Below, piece by piece: positions 14,821-21,587 of a stretch of DNA of 22,459 bases (its first letter is position 1; each line of letters begins with the position of its first letter). The DNA lies in NCBI GenBank assembly GCA_964442335.1, contig CAYTZI010000015.1, forward strand, positions 1 through 22,459. Direction: 5' to 3'. The position numbers and the translations under genes were made by a program. The notes under the pieces were generated by a model. That model had not been told where the DNA came from and did no database searches. It worked only from the letters and a program-made list of their open reading frames with translations. Source of the DNA: JBFYTX01 sp964442335 (GTDB lineage Bacteria > Chloroflexota > Dehalococcoidia > Dehalococcoidales > RBG-16-60-22).

Positions 14821-16032
14821 TTAAGCCCAATTTTTCAGGTCGTAGTGACCGCAGGCGACCCTGTAGCGGCTTATTTGCTGTCCGCCGAGCCAGAGCTGCG
14901 TTTCCTTGATATCCCGCAGGCACTTTTCATAGGGAAAATCCTCGGATATGGCGATAGAGCCAAGCAGTTCGGCGCCTTTATTGATAATCTCAACGGCGGT
15001 ATCCCCGCAGAAAACGCGCACGGCGGCTGCCCTGGCGACGAACCCGGTCTCAAAGGGCATGCCGTACTGCTCGTGGTGGTCGAACATCCAGGAGAGGTTA
15101 TAGACACCGGCCTTCATCATCTCGACGCCGATGGCCATATCGGCAATAATGCCGGCGGCTATACTGTGCTGGCGTACCGGCTTAAAGCCCCCCATGCGGG
15201 TCCCGGTATAGTCAAGCACTATTTCGAAAGCCCTTTCGGCAATGCCGAGGGCAATAACGGCCGAATGCCACTGGGCATCAGCCGTAGCCGCTTTGTAAAA
15301 ATTGCCGTCCATGCCGGGTCCGGCTGCCCGGTATTCCTTCGGCACGCGGACGTTGTCATAGTAGATAGAGGAATTTACAACCGTCTTGAAAAGCATCTTT
15401 TTCTCGGGCTTGCCGAAGGACAGGCCTGTAGCGTCCGGCGGCACGTAGATCAGGGCAATGCCTTCATCGCCGGCGGTAGTGTCGGTGTTACATACGGTCA
15501 GGTAGAGCGACGCGATGCCCCCATTGGTCGGCCAGGACTTTGCCCCATTGATGACCCACTCGTCCCCTTCAAGCCTGGCGGTCGTCTTGATGCCGGCGCC
15601 GTGAAGCAAGGGGTTTTCGGTATCACAGCCGCCGACTTCGTCGGTCATGGATATGCAGGCGTAAGCCAGTTTGCCCTGGCAGAAGGGAGGGCAGAACCTG
15701 TCGAGGACGGTCTTGTTTTTAGCCATGACCGCTGGCTGGACCATCATACCGGCGTTAATGAGAATTACCTGGCTGATGCCGGCATCACCTTTAGCAAGCT
15801 CCTCGCAGATGATGCACTGGGCCATGTGCGAAAGCCCGCCGCCGCCTCCGTACTCCGCGGGATAGCCGGCCGACTGTATGCCGATGTCAACGAGCTTCTG
15901 GTGCATTTTTTCGACGAGGGAATAGTCGTTTTCCATCTGTCTGGCGCTGGGGACAAGCTCTTTACGGGTAAAATCCCTCATCGTTTCGCGAATGTTGAGC
16001 TGTTCTTCCGTTAAAAGGTGTTCGAGGTTCAT
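14821..16032 (-). CDS. acyl-CoA dehydrogenase family flavoprotein, second copy lacking the C-terminal catalytic Glu
   Basis: This 403-residue FAD protein keeps the family layout: an N-terminal helical domain, MTDEVGGCDTEN (129-140), GDEWVINGAKSW (156-167), SSIYYDNVRVPKEY (221-234) and the C-terminal helices. In medium-chain type enzymes the base is the Glu in RD-x7-EG. Here RD is 373-374 and the aligned residue is Leu382 before Gly383, so the base is missing, as in the first dehydrogenase of this window. The isovaleryl-type Glu position in helix G also appears to hold another residue. ATG 16032 follows GGAAGGGG. It is the last gene of a three-gene operon, 57 bases after the HapK-like gene. 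The two dehydrogenases share the altered C-terminal motif (RD then LGG or MGG) and so probably the same subfamily, despite being on opposite strands far apart. The substrate is unknown. Confidence 0.9.
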   Translation of the reverse strand: MNLEHLLTEEQLNIRETMRDFTRKELVPSARQMENDYSLVEKMHQKLVDIGIQSAGYPAEYGGGGGLSHMAQCIICEELAKGDAGISQVILINAGMMVQPAVMAKNKTVLDRFCPPFCQGKLAYACISMTDEVGGCDTENPLLHGAGIKTTARLEGDEWVINGAKSWPTNGGIASLYLTVCNTDTTAGDEGIALIYVPPDATGLSFGKPEKKMLFKTVVNSSIYYDNVRVPKEYRAAGPGMDGNFYKAATADAQWHSAVIALGIAERAFEIVLDYTGTRMGGFKPVRQHSIAAGIIADMAIGVEMMKAGVYNLSWMFDHHEQYGMPFETGFVARAAAVRVFCGDTAVEIINKGAELLGSIAISEDFPYEKCLRDIKETQLWLGGQQISRYRVACGHYDLKNWA

Positions 16033-16089
16033 CTTCGCCCCTTCCCGACCCTGGTCAGGTCATACTGATTTTGTCCGGTGCGGGTAAGG

Positions 16090-16398
16090 TCAATAAATTT
16101 CTTCACCGAGCATGACGTGCATACTGGATACCATCTTCCCGAATTTGGCCCGGAAGTCCTGGTATTTCTGCGATTGGGCGTCTTTCTGCAAGAACTCGCC
16201 GATGTTGGTGATATCCACGATGCCCACATATTTAAAGGGTATCTGTCCGGTGGGCGACTGCGTCATTTTGACGAGGGTGTATTTTTTGACCGAGGGCAGG
16301 CTTTCAATCAGCGGGCCCTTCTCGCTGGTGACGTACTCTTTGAACTCTTCATCGGTGACATGGTCGGCAAGGTTATAGAGGATAATCTCTTTAGCCAT
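16090..16398 (-). CDS. REDY-like / HapK-type dimeric alpha-beta barrel protein
   Basis: The 102-residue protein opens with IILYNLADHVTDEEFKEYV, has GPLIESLPSVKKYTLVKM in the middle and FKYVGIVDITNIGEFLQKD then EFRAKFG-type helix and a VMLGEEIY end. This pattern recalls REDY-like HapK proteins (ferredoxin-like dimeric barrel, about 100 residues), named from prodigiosin-type pathways but mostly of unknown function; EthD-like barrels are an alternative. It is cytoplasmic with no cofactor motif. ATG 16398 follows AAGGAGG. The gene sits between the cupin and the dehydrogenase genes (gaps of 40 and 57 bases) and surely shares their transcript. It may bind a pathway intermediate (inference). Confidence 0.65.
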   Translation of the reverse strand: MAKEIILYNLADHVTDEEFKEYVTSEKGPLIESLPSVKKYTLVKMTQSPTGQIPFKYVGIVDITNIGEFLQKDAQSQKYQDFRAKFGKMVSSMHVMLGEEIY

Positions 16399-16438
16399 CG
16401 TTAAGCCTCCTTACGTTGTGTATTCGCTCTTTAAAGCT

Positions 16439-16906
16439 TTATTTTGCATTTGGGTCCGTGAAATTTCTTCCTATGATGGTAGAATCGAAACTGGGCGCGA
16501 ACATGATGTGCCCGAACATAATGGGTTTGTCCACCCTTTTAAAGTCCAGAGGGCAATGCAGGACATTGGAAGGGACGTATACCCATGTGGTACAGGTGAT
16601 GACGTGCGTTTCCGCCTCATCGCCTTCTCCTATCGTAAACTCGACCTCGGCGCCAAACTCTTTAAAGTTCATCGGGTCGCCGCCGATGAAATAGAGGATT
16701 TCCGCGACGCGGTGCCGGTGCCCTTCAGGTATCATCTTGTAGGGATGATAAATGGGACGCAGGACCTGTGTGAGAGGCTCGTCCCAGCCTTCCACGGGGG
16801 CTTTCTGCCCTATGCCGATGTAGACCGGCGCGTCAGGGGGAGTGCCGGGGTGGATTATACCCCAGGGTTCTTTTAAGAAATACTTGTCATATTTTCCTTC
16901 AGCCAT
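16439..16906 (-). CDS. cupin-domain metalloprotein
   Basis: The 155-residue protein is a single cupin. Motif 1 has His63-x-His65 and Glu69 (EGHRHRVAEILYFIGGD), and a second motif, YVPSNVLHCPLDF, supplies His117, so a three-His one-Glu metal site is complete. Cupins with this site bind Fe, Mn, Zn or Ni and act as dioxygenases, isomerases, decarboxylases or sensors. In an anaerobe an isomerase or lyase role is likelier than oxygenase (inference). There is no signal peptide. ATG 16906 follows AGGAG. It is the first gene of the cupin, HapK-like, acyl-CoA dehydrogenase operon. The promoter in the repeat at 17026-17054 points towards it and would give a leader of about 110 bases. Confidence 0.75.
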   Translation of the reverse strand: MAEGKYDKYFLKEPWGIIHPGTPPDAPVYIGIGQKAPVEGWDEPLTQVLRPIYHPYKMIPEGHRHRVAEILYFIGGDPMNFKEFGAEVEFTIGEGDEAETHVITCTTWVYVPSNVLHCPLDFKRVDKPIMFGHIMFAPSFDSTIIGRNFTDPNAK

Positions 16907-16988
16907 TACTAACTCCTAAAAATGTGTTTACAGGCACGGTCGGGGCGGCAGATTCAAATTTTCGACTTCGGAGCCCTATCCGGCCCTG

Positions 16989-17014
16989 AAAAAAGGCGGA
17001 GGCAGCTCGCCTCC
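16989..17014 (-). terminator. terminator-like hairpin inside repeat copy 1
   Basis: In minus orientation GGAGGC (17014-17009) pairs with GCCTCC (17003-16998) around a 5-base loop, and six T follow after GCC. It can end transcripts of the UroD methyltransferase gene (stop at 17156). Because the promoter at 17026-17054 reads into it, it could also act as an attenuator for the cupin operon. Confidence 0.55.
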
Positions 17015-17025
17015 TCTCCGGATTG

Positions 17026-17054
17026 ATTATAGAAAAAAGGGCACTTTAAGTCAA
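17026..17054 (-). promoter_or_regulatory. strong sigma70-type promoter inside repeat copy 1
   Basis: On the minus strand, TTGACT (17054-17049), a spacer of exactly 17 bases, then TATAAT (17031-17026). It points at the cupin operon. The second repeat copy has the same boxes and spacing. Confidence 0.65.
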
Positions 17055-17132
17055 CGCGTTGAGACCAGGGTGAGATGCCCCGTTATTTCGCAAAGTATAG
17101 ACAGGCCGCGCCAGGGAGAAAATCACTGCATC

Positions 17133-17156
17133 GCCAATCTGTTTTTTTTGATTGGC
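17133..17156. other. hairpin at the UroD methyltransferase stop codon
   Basis: GCCAATC (17133-17139) and GATTGGC (17150-17156) are perfect 7-base arms around a loop of eight T preceded by TG. On the minus strand the loop is A-rich and there is no T-run after the stem, so it is not a standard terminator. It may protect the mRNA 3' end. Confidence 0.3.
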
Positions 17157-18148
17157 TAACCTGCGGCGTAACGAATCGCCCGGAGGTTGGCCTCCGGCGT
17201 TTCCGGAGGAAAGGTGCATCCCGGGCTAACCATCCATCCTTTATTACCCAATGCCACGCGCATACCATCAACTTCAGCGGCTAATCGTTCCGGAGTGGAT
17301 GCGACAAGGCCCGTGTCATGTTCAATCCCGCCGATAACCGCCCGTCCGCCGATAATCTGTTTTCCTTCAGCTAAAGACAGGTTACCGGCGCCTCTGGCGT
17401 CCCAGTTAGAGGCATGGACGGGGTAGTCCTTCACCGCACGGAGCAGGTTGTTCTGCCGGCAGACATGCAGCACGTGAAACTCGGCCGGCGACAGGGCGTT
17501 AAGCAGCCTGAGGTCATAAGGTCTGGCATATTTAAGATAGTCTTCTTCACTGAGACGGTCGGTGGTTGCCCAGCTGGTGGTGGCATAGAAAAGGCCACTG
17601 GCGCCTCTCTCCATGCAGGCTTTGGAAAAATTGATAAACGTCCCGGTGATGACCTCCAGCGCCTGGTTGACTCTGGACGTATTTTCTCGAAGGTGTCTTA
17701 AAAACACCTCCTCCGAAGCGACCATCCTCGAGGCGATGGATAAGGGCGTGAAAACGGTCATAATGAAAGGCAGTTTACCCTGCAGTCCGCGGGCGATAAG
17801 TTCCAGAGCGGTCAGGTGTTCTTTCAGCACGCCCTTGTTGATGTCCAGCGCTTTGATTTTTAACCAGTCATCGGGTTCCTTAACCGGCGTCTCAACGACT
17901 TCGGGCTCGGCGTCGCCATTGTACTTCGTCCTGACGCCCCAATCCTCAACGTGATAAGACGCCCGGGGATTGACCTTCATGAAATCCCAGTCAAACCGGT
18001 TTTGAAAACCCAGCATCGCTTCGGCCAGCGACTCAGCCGCAGTCTCCCTGGAGTAGAAGTGCCGCCACATACTCACAGGTACGCGGTCGACGTCTTCTCC
18101 CTTGAGGGCTGCCCGAACACGTTCCCAATGAGTCATTTCCGCTGCCAT
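17156..18148 (-). CDS. UroD-family methyltransferase with HxC...C zinc motif (MtaA-like)
   Basis: This 330-residue TIM-barrel protein of the UroD superfamily has the features of corrinoid-linked methyltransferases. HVC at His228 and Cys230, in FHVLHVC, and Cys311 in SPGCTFPPETPEANLRA give the three zinc ligands used by MtaA and CmuA to activate a thiol acceptor. Such enzymes move a methyl group between a methylcorrinoid and coenzyme M or a pterin. ATG 18148 has AAGGAG at good distance; an upstream ATG (18184) lacks one. No corrinoid protein gene lies in the window, so the partner must be elsewhere. It lies 101 bases after the winged-helix/Fe-S gene on the same strand. Downstream is the repeat with a terminator hairpin. 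Together with the large UroD protein at 4270 this is a second, zinc-competent member. Confidence 0.85.
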   Translation of the reverse strand: MAAEMTHWERVRAALKGEDVDRVPVSMWRHFYSRETAAESLAEAMLGFQNRFDWDFMKVNPRASYHVEDWGVRTKYNGDAEPEVVETPVKEPDDWLKIKALDINKGVLKEHLTALELIARGLQGKLPFIMTVFTPLSIASRMVASEEVFLRHLRENTSRVNQALEVITGTFINFSKACMERGASGLFYATTSWATTDRLSEEDYLKYARPYDLRLLNALSPAEFHVLHVCRQNNLLRAVKDYPVHASNWDARGAGNLSLAEGKQIIGGRAVIGGIEHDTGLVASTPERLAAEVDGMRVALGNKGWMVSPGCTFPPETPEANLRAIRYAAG

Positions 18149-18182
18149 AAGCCTCTCCTTGCCGGAGTACTTTAGTGAGTCC

Positions 18183-18197
18183 ATTCTACCACGGTAG
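18183..18197 (-). promoter_or_regulatory. possible -10 box with overlapping operator upstream of the UroD methyltransferase
   Basis: On the minus strand TAGAAT (18188-18183) could be a -10 box; no clear -35 is seen. An imperfect inverted repeat CTACC-AC-GGTAG (18186-18197) overlaps it, which would suit a repressor site. Weak evidence. Confidence 0.25.
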
Positions 18198-18249
18198 TCG
18201 GAGACACGATAGGTTCAGTCTATTAAACCTGATACGTTAATCGATATTA

Positions 18250-19356
18250 TCAGCGCTGCTTATGGGATAACAGGGTCGTATAATAGGCCTCTTTATCATC
18301 CGGCGGCACGTTCTCCTGCTCTTTTTTCCTCAGGGTGTTGGCGTTTGAAGAACACAGGACAACGCAATTGCCGCAGCCGATGCAGCGGTCAAGATTAACA
18401 GCGGCGATACCATCAACCAGGGTCCTGGCATCCATCTGGCATTTCTCAACGCACACCCCGCAGCCATCACAGAGTTCAGGATTCACTTCTACGTAGTAAT
18501 TGGTCAGGAATAATTCCGCTGGCCGGGGGTGCATTTTCAGCGGCTTAAGTAAAGCACAGCAGTCCCCGCAACAGATGCAGATGGCTTCCGGTTTTTGTGA
18601 ATTTTCCGGCTGGAGAACCAGTCCGTCTTCTTGGGCTGTTTCTAAAATATCAAAGACCTCTTCCCTGGTGATAAAGCGGCCGATGCCCATATTGACATAA
18701 CGCCGGGCATGGTCCGGGCCAACCATCAGACATGTCTCTTCAAGCTCTGTCTTGCTGCACTTTGTTCCGAAGAGCCTTGCCTTCTGCCGGCAGACGCAGT
18801 TGGCCACGGCAAACGGCCCCGGAGCATTTTCAACCAGCTTTCTCACGTCATCGTAGCTATTGACAGGAAATTTTTCGGGATGAGGAACGCTTTTCCTTAC
18901 CGGAACGACACGCAGAGGGTTGAGTGTCTTTGCGCCTCCAGTCCTCTTGCCGAATGCTTCACGGGCGTATTCATTTAAATAATCGACAAACTCCCTGGTG
19001 AGTTTATCGTCCAGCTGGACGCTGAACATACCTCCGGCGGTGGGGTCGGTGGCCCTGTAGTGGGTTTCATCGTATCCTTCATAATAGGGCCTCAGTATGC
19101 CTTTATACAGCATCCGGTCCAAAATTTTCTGAAGCTCTTCTAGAGAAAGACTGAACCCGCTTTTTGTAATACGCTCGTGGATCTGTTTTACCGGCTCCGG
19201 TTTCATGGTAAGATGCATGGCTACTCTGGCTTCTTCCGGGGTGAAGAGGTATTTCAACAGGCGGATGTCTGAGCCGGATTCCGACGCCGCGAAGCCCCCC
19301 GGTAACGTATCCAGGAATTTTTGCAGGTCGCGATAAATTTTATCTTCGGTATCCAT
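18250..19356 (-). CDS. winged-helix plus multi-cluster ferredoxin-like Fe-S protein
   Basis: This 368-residue soluble protein has three parts. Residues about 25-110 look like a winged helix (LLKYLFTPEEARVAMHL, PVKQIHERITKSG, LQKILDRMLYKGIL, a turn, then RATD). Residues 180-270 hold Cys in CVC (187, 189), Cys200, Cys209 and CICCGDCC (260-267), a non-standard Cys-rich module. The C-terminal part is a two-cluster ferredoxin (CDGCGVCVEKC 296-306 and CIGCGNCVVLC 325-335). Similar proteins recur in anaerobes next to corrinoid methyltransferase genes and are often described only as ferredoxins. It may supply electrons to reactivate a corrinoid protein or act as an Fe-S dependent regulator; neither is shown. 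ATG 19356 follows GAGAGG. It lies 101 bases before the UroD methyltransferase gene. Confidence 0.8.
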   Translation of the reverse strand: MDTEDKIYRDLQKFLDTLPGGFAASESGSDIRLLKYLFTPEEARVAMHLTMKPEPVKQIHERITKSGFSLSLEELQKILDRMLYKGILRPYYEGYDETHYRATDPTAGGMFSVQLDDKLTREFVDYLNEYAREAFGKRTGGAKTLNPLRVVPVRKSVPHPEKFPVNSYDDVRKLVENAPGPFAVANCVCRQKARLFGTKCSKTELEETCLMVGPDHARRYVNMGIGRFITREEVFDILETAQEDGLVLQPENSQKPEAICICCGDCCALLKPLKMHPRPAELFLTNYYVEVNPELCDGCGVCVEKCQMDARTLVDGIAAVNLDRCIGCGNCVVLCSSNANTLRKKEQENVPPDDKEAYYTTLLSHKQR

Positions 19357-19408
19357 TCCATCCTCTCTTCAAAATATATTGATTTGTACACACGTAAGCC
19401 GTTCGTAA

Positions 19409-20470
19409 TTACGCCGGTGTCCAGTCGATTTCCGCCGTAACGCGCTGGCAGAAACCAGCCATAAGCCGGGCGGCGCTCTCGATGTCATTCAGGCTTATAA
19501 TTTCGTTCGGCGTGTGCATGTACCGCAGAGGCACCGAAATAAGCCCGGCAGCAACTCCGGCGCGGCTGAGCTGAATAACGTTGGCATCGGTGCCCGTGCC
19601 TCCCGGCGCAGCCTCAATCTGGTACGGGATTTCGAGCTCCTTCGCGGTCTTCACTAGCAGGTCGAAAACGACCGGGTTGATGTTGGCGCCGCGCGCGATC
19701 TGGGGACCGCTCCCGAGCTTTATGTCGCCGACTTTCTTCTTGTCGCCGCCCGGGTAGTCGGTCGCATGCCCGACGTCCGTCGCGATACCTATTTGAGGAT
19801 TAATGTCATAAGCACTGGTGCGCGCACCGCGCAGCCCGACTTCCTCCTGTACCGTGGAAACGCCGGTAACTGCCGCCTTCAACGGCGTTCCTGCCAGGAG
19901 CCGCAGCGCCTCGGCCACGACAAACACACCCATCTTATCGTCAAAACTGCGCGCGACACACAGCTCCCCGCGCAGTCTCTGCAACTCATGCTGATACGTC
20001 ACACAGTCCCCGATGGCTACCACGGACTCGGCTTCTGCCTTATCCTTTGCGCCGATGTCTATCCAGAGGTCATCAAGCTTGGGCGTCTTTTTTCGCTCTT
20101 CATCGTCAAGCAGGTGTATAGCGGTGCGTCCGAGGACTCCCGTTACCGGCCCGTTCGCGGTATGGACCGTAACGCGCTGCCCGACCGTGACGATGGCATC
20201 ATGCCCGCCGATGGAACCAAAGTACAACATGCCTTCGTCACTGATATAGCGCACCTGAAACCCGATTTCATCGGCATGTCCGGCAAGCATGATGCGGGGC
20301 GCCCCGCCCGGATTAACAGTAGCGTAAACGTTGCCCAACACGTCGGTGCGGACGTCCGCAGCATACGCGGCAACACGGTCGCGGAACACACGCTGGACCC
20401 GCTGCTCGTAGCCAGAAGGGCCGGGGGTGTCAACAAGCCGCTTGAGGAAATCAAAGGAATCCTGTTGCAT
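19409..20470 (-). CDS. M42-family metallo-aminopeptidase
   Basis: The 353-residue product has the M42 (FrvX, tetrahedral aminopeptidase) motifs in order: AGHADEIGF (His65), SFDDKMG (Asp178), QEEVGLRG (catalytic Glu209 and ligand Glu210), ATDVGHATD (Asp232) and MHTPNE (His319). All metal ligands and the catalytic Glu are present, so it should be active. These cytoplasmic enzymes form a dodecameric tetrahedron and trim short peptides; some members are glutamyl aminopeptidases or cellulase-like by misannotation. ATG 20470 follows AAGGAGA. It is divergent from the nitroreductase gene and lies 52 bases before the winged-helix/Fe-S gene on the same strand, but a functional link to it is not obvious. 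It looks like a housekeeping gene. Confidence 0.95.
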   Translation of the reverse strand: MQQDSFDFLKRLVDTPGPSGYEQRVQRVFRDRVAAYAADVRTDVLGNVYATVNPGGAPRIMLAGHADEIGFQVRYISDEGMLYFGSIGGHDAIVTVGQRVTVHTANGPVTGVLGRTAIHLLDDEERKKTPKLDDLWIDIGAKDKAEAESVVAIGDCVTYQHELQRLRGELCVARSFDDKMGVFVVAEALRLLAGTPLKAAVTGVSTVQEEVGLRGARTSAYDINPQIGIATDVGHATDYPGGDKKKVGDIKLGSGPQIARGANINPVVFDLLVKTAKELEIPYQIEAAPGGTGTDANVIQLSRAGVAAGLISVPLRYMHTPNEIISLNDIESAARLMAGFCQRVTAEIDWTPA

Positions 20471-20558
20471 CGGTTTCTCCTTATAATGATTGGAGTGTAA
20501 AGGTATTTCTTCACTATACTACCCTCAGAGTATCTGGCCGTCAAGCGTACGCAAACCT

Positions 20559-20587
20559 TTGTGATAAATCTCCATGTGAGATATAAT
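20559..20587 (+). promoter_or_regulatory. promoter for the nitroreductase gene
   Basis: TTGTGA (20559-20564) and a perfect TATAAT (20582-20587) are 17 bases apart. It gives a leader of about 40 bases to ATG 20635. It lies in the 164-base gap between the divergent peptidase and nitroreductase genes. Confidence 0.5.
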
Positions 20588-20634
20588 TATTAAAATGTCT
20601 ATAATTTAGGGCTGAATAAGGAAGGAGACCTTTG

Positions 20635-21324
20635 ATGAGTAATGTAAATCAATATGATTGTCTTTTAGACCTGGTTAAAAAAAGGCGCACCATACGCGAG
20701 TTCAGGTCGGACCCGGTGCCTGATGAGTACATTAACAAGATAATCGAGGTAGCGCGATGGGCTCCATCCGCTTTTCATACGCAACCTTGGGAATTCGTTA
20801 TTATCAAGAACCAGGAAATAAAAAATAAAGTAGTGGCTGCCCTCGAACAACACGGGCCGCCCATAAAAGACCCGTCCAAAGCGTCCTTACCCAGAAAGAG
20901 CTTCAAGGATGCGCCTGTGTTTATTTTGCTTTTGTGCGACTGGAGAGCCAGCGCCGGCCTGCCGGGTGGCACCCCTAAAAATAGAGCGGAGGTGAATAAT
21001 CTTTATTATTCCAGCCTGGCTAATGCCTTTTTATATATGCACCTGGCGGCCACGGCACTGGGGCTGGCTTCGCAGTGGTATACCGCTACGTCGCGTCCGG
21101 AGGCTGAGCGTGCCATTAAAGAGATAATCGGCATTCCTGAAGAATTGACAATTTACGACATGATGGTAGTCGGGTACGCGGCCAGTCCGCCCGACCCGAA
21201 AATCGTCAGAGATACTGATGAAATGACGCATTATGATAACTGCGGGGAGCAGGATTTCAGGACCGACGAAGAAGTGGCGGAATATGCCGGGAAAACCAAA
21301 GCCTGGTGCATTTCACAGCACTAA
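20635..21324 (+). CDS. nitroreductase-family FMN oxidoreductase
   Basis: The 229-residue protein has the family's N-terminal FMN-contact motif KKRRTIREFRSDPVP (about 15-29), then ARWAPSAFHTQPWEFVII, a middle with LANAFLYMHLAATALGLASQWY, and the closing IYDMMVVGYAASPPDP. Members are cytoplasmic flavin dimers that reduce nitro groups, quinones, enones or dehalogenate with NAD(P)H. ATG 20635 is seven bases after AAGGAG; the in-frame TTG at 20632 is too close to the site. The C-terminal extension with two Cys (DNCGEQDF, AWCISQH) is longer than in short members. It is a single-gene transcript with its own promoter. Downstream is the tRNA-scar region, so the gene is the last of the syntenic block in this window. 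Confidence 0.9.
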   Translation: MSNVNQYDCLLDLVKKRRTIREFRSDPVPDEYINKIIEVARWAPSAFHTQPWEFVIIKNQEIKNKVVAALEQHGPPIKDPSKASLPRKSFKDAPVFILLLCDWRASAGLPGGTPKNRAEVNNLYYSSLANAFLYMHLAATALGLASQWYTATSRPEAERAIKEIIGIPEELTIYDMMVVGYAASPPDPKIVRDTDEMTHYDNCGEQDFRTDEEVAEYAGKTKAWCISQH

Positions 21325-21467
21325 CGATAATCGGGCGTGTGGAAATAGCCATGATTCATTCGCGGACCCGCTCTTGTTTTCATTGTATCAGGTGGTCGTG
21401 AACAGATTCAACCATTCGTGGCTTTTTCGAGGTATTAGAAGGTCGCGGGTGGTTTTTCCTGAAGCTG

Positions 21468-21511
21468 TGGTCGGGGCGGGCAGATTTGAACTGCCGACCT
21501 TCTGAACCCCA
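21468..21511 (-). pseudogene. tRNA-Pro (GGG) 3' half, attachment-site-like fragment
   Basis: On the minus strand, from base 33 on, all canonical parts are present: T33, anticodon GGG, TCAGA strand, variable loop AGGTC, T-stem GGCAG/CTGCC with loop TTCAAAT, acceptor strand CGCCCCG, A, CCA. The 5' part does not continue as a tRNA: bases before position 33 cannot pair with TCAGA and no CGGGGCG 5' strand lies within reach. The break falls in the anticodon loop, a common crossover point for tRNA-targeting integrases. It overlaps the end of repeat copy 2. The antisense reads as the well-known false peptide GRFELPTF. Confidence 0.6.
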
Positions 21512-21587
21512 TGTAGCCGAGATAAAAGGCGGAAGCCGCTTGCCTCCTTTTCAGAATCATTATAAGAATAGGTTTATTTTAAGTCAA
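21469..21587 (-). repeat. repeat copy 2: promoter, hairpin and tRNA-Pro-like 3' half
   Basis: This is the second copy of the element at 16938-17054, in the same orientation, with the same order of parts. The hairpin GGAGGC (21547-21542) pairs with GCTTCC (21536-21531) around a 5-base loop. The difference from copy 1 turns a G-C pair into a G-T wobble, so the stem is kept. A GCC and four T follow. Unlike copy 1, the tRNA-like end is structurally intact. No gene starts downstream on the minus strand. Confidence 0.65.
21559..21587 (-). promoter_or_regulatory. sigma70-type promoter inside repeat copy 2
   Basis: TTGACT (21587-21582), 17 bases, TATAAT (21564-21559) on the minus strand, as in copy 1. 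It would transcribe the hairpin and tRNA-like segment towards the 3' end of the nitroreductase gene, antisense to it. Confidence 0.55.

Larger units (their letters stand above)
16938..17054 (-). repeat. repeat copy 1: promoter, hairpin and degenerate tRNA-Pro-like 3' half
   Basis: This element and that at 21469-21587 align. The last 67 bases of each, ending in the same AAGTCAA on the plus strand, align without gaps at about 50 of 67 positions by hand count. The rest aligns with small gaps. In minus orientation the order is promoter (17054-17026), hairpin with T-run (17014-16989), then a segment ending CTGCCGCCCCGACC that matches the 3' end of a tRNA-Pro, but whose T-stem no longer pairs. It lies between the UroD methyltransferase gene and the cupin operon. 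Confidence 0.65.

Noticed and set aside
14845..16014. A 389-codon plus-strand frame opposite the second acyl-CoA dehydrogenase
   Set aside because: It is antisense to a gene with clear motifs, and its sequence has no family pattern; long antisense frames are expected from the GC-rich codon bias.
21233..21505. A 90-codon plus-strand frame ending GAGRFELPTF
   Set aside because: The tail is antisense to the tRNA-Pro 3' half, a known false-peptide pattern, and the start lies inside the nitroreductase gene.
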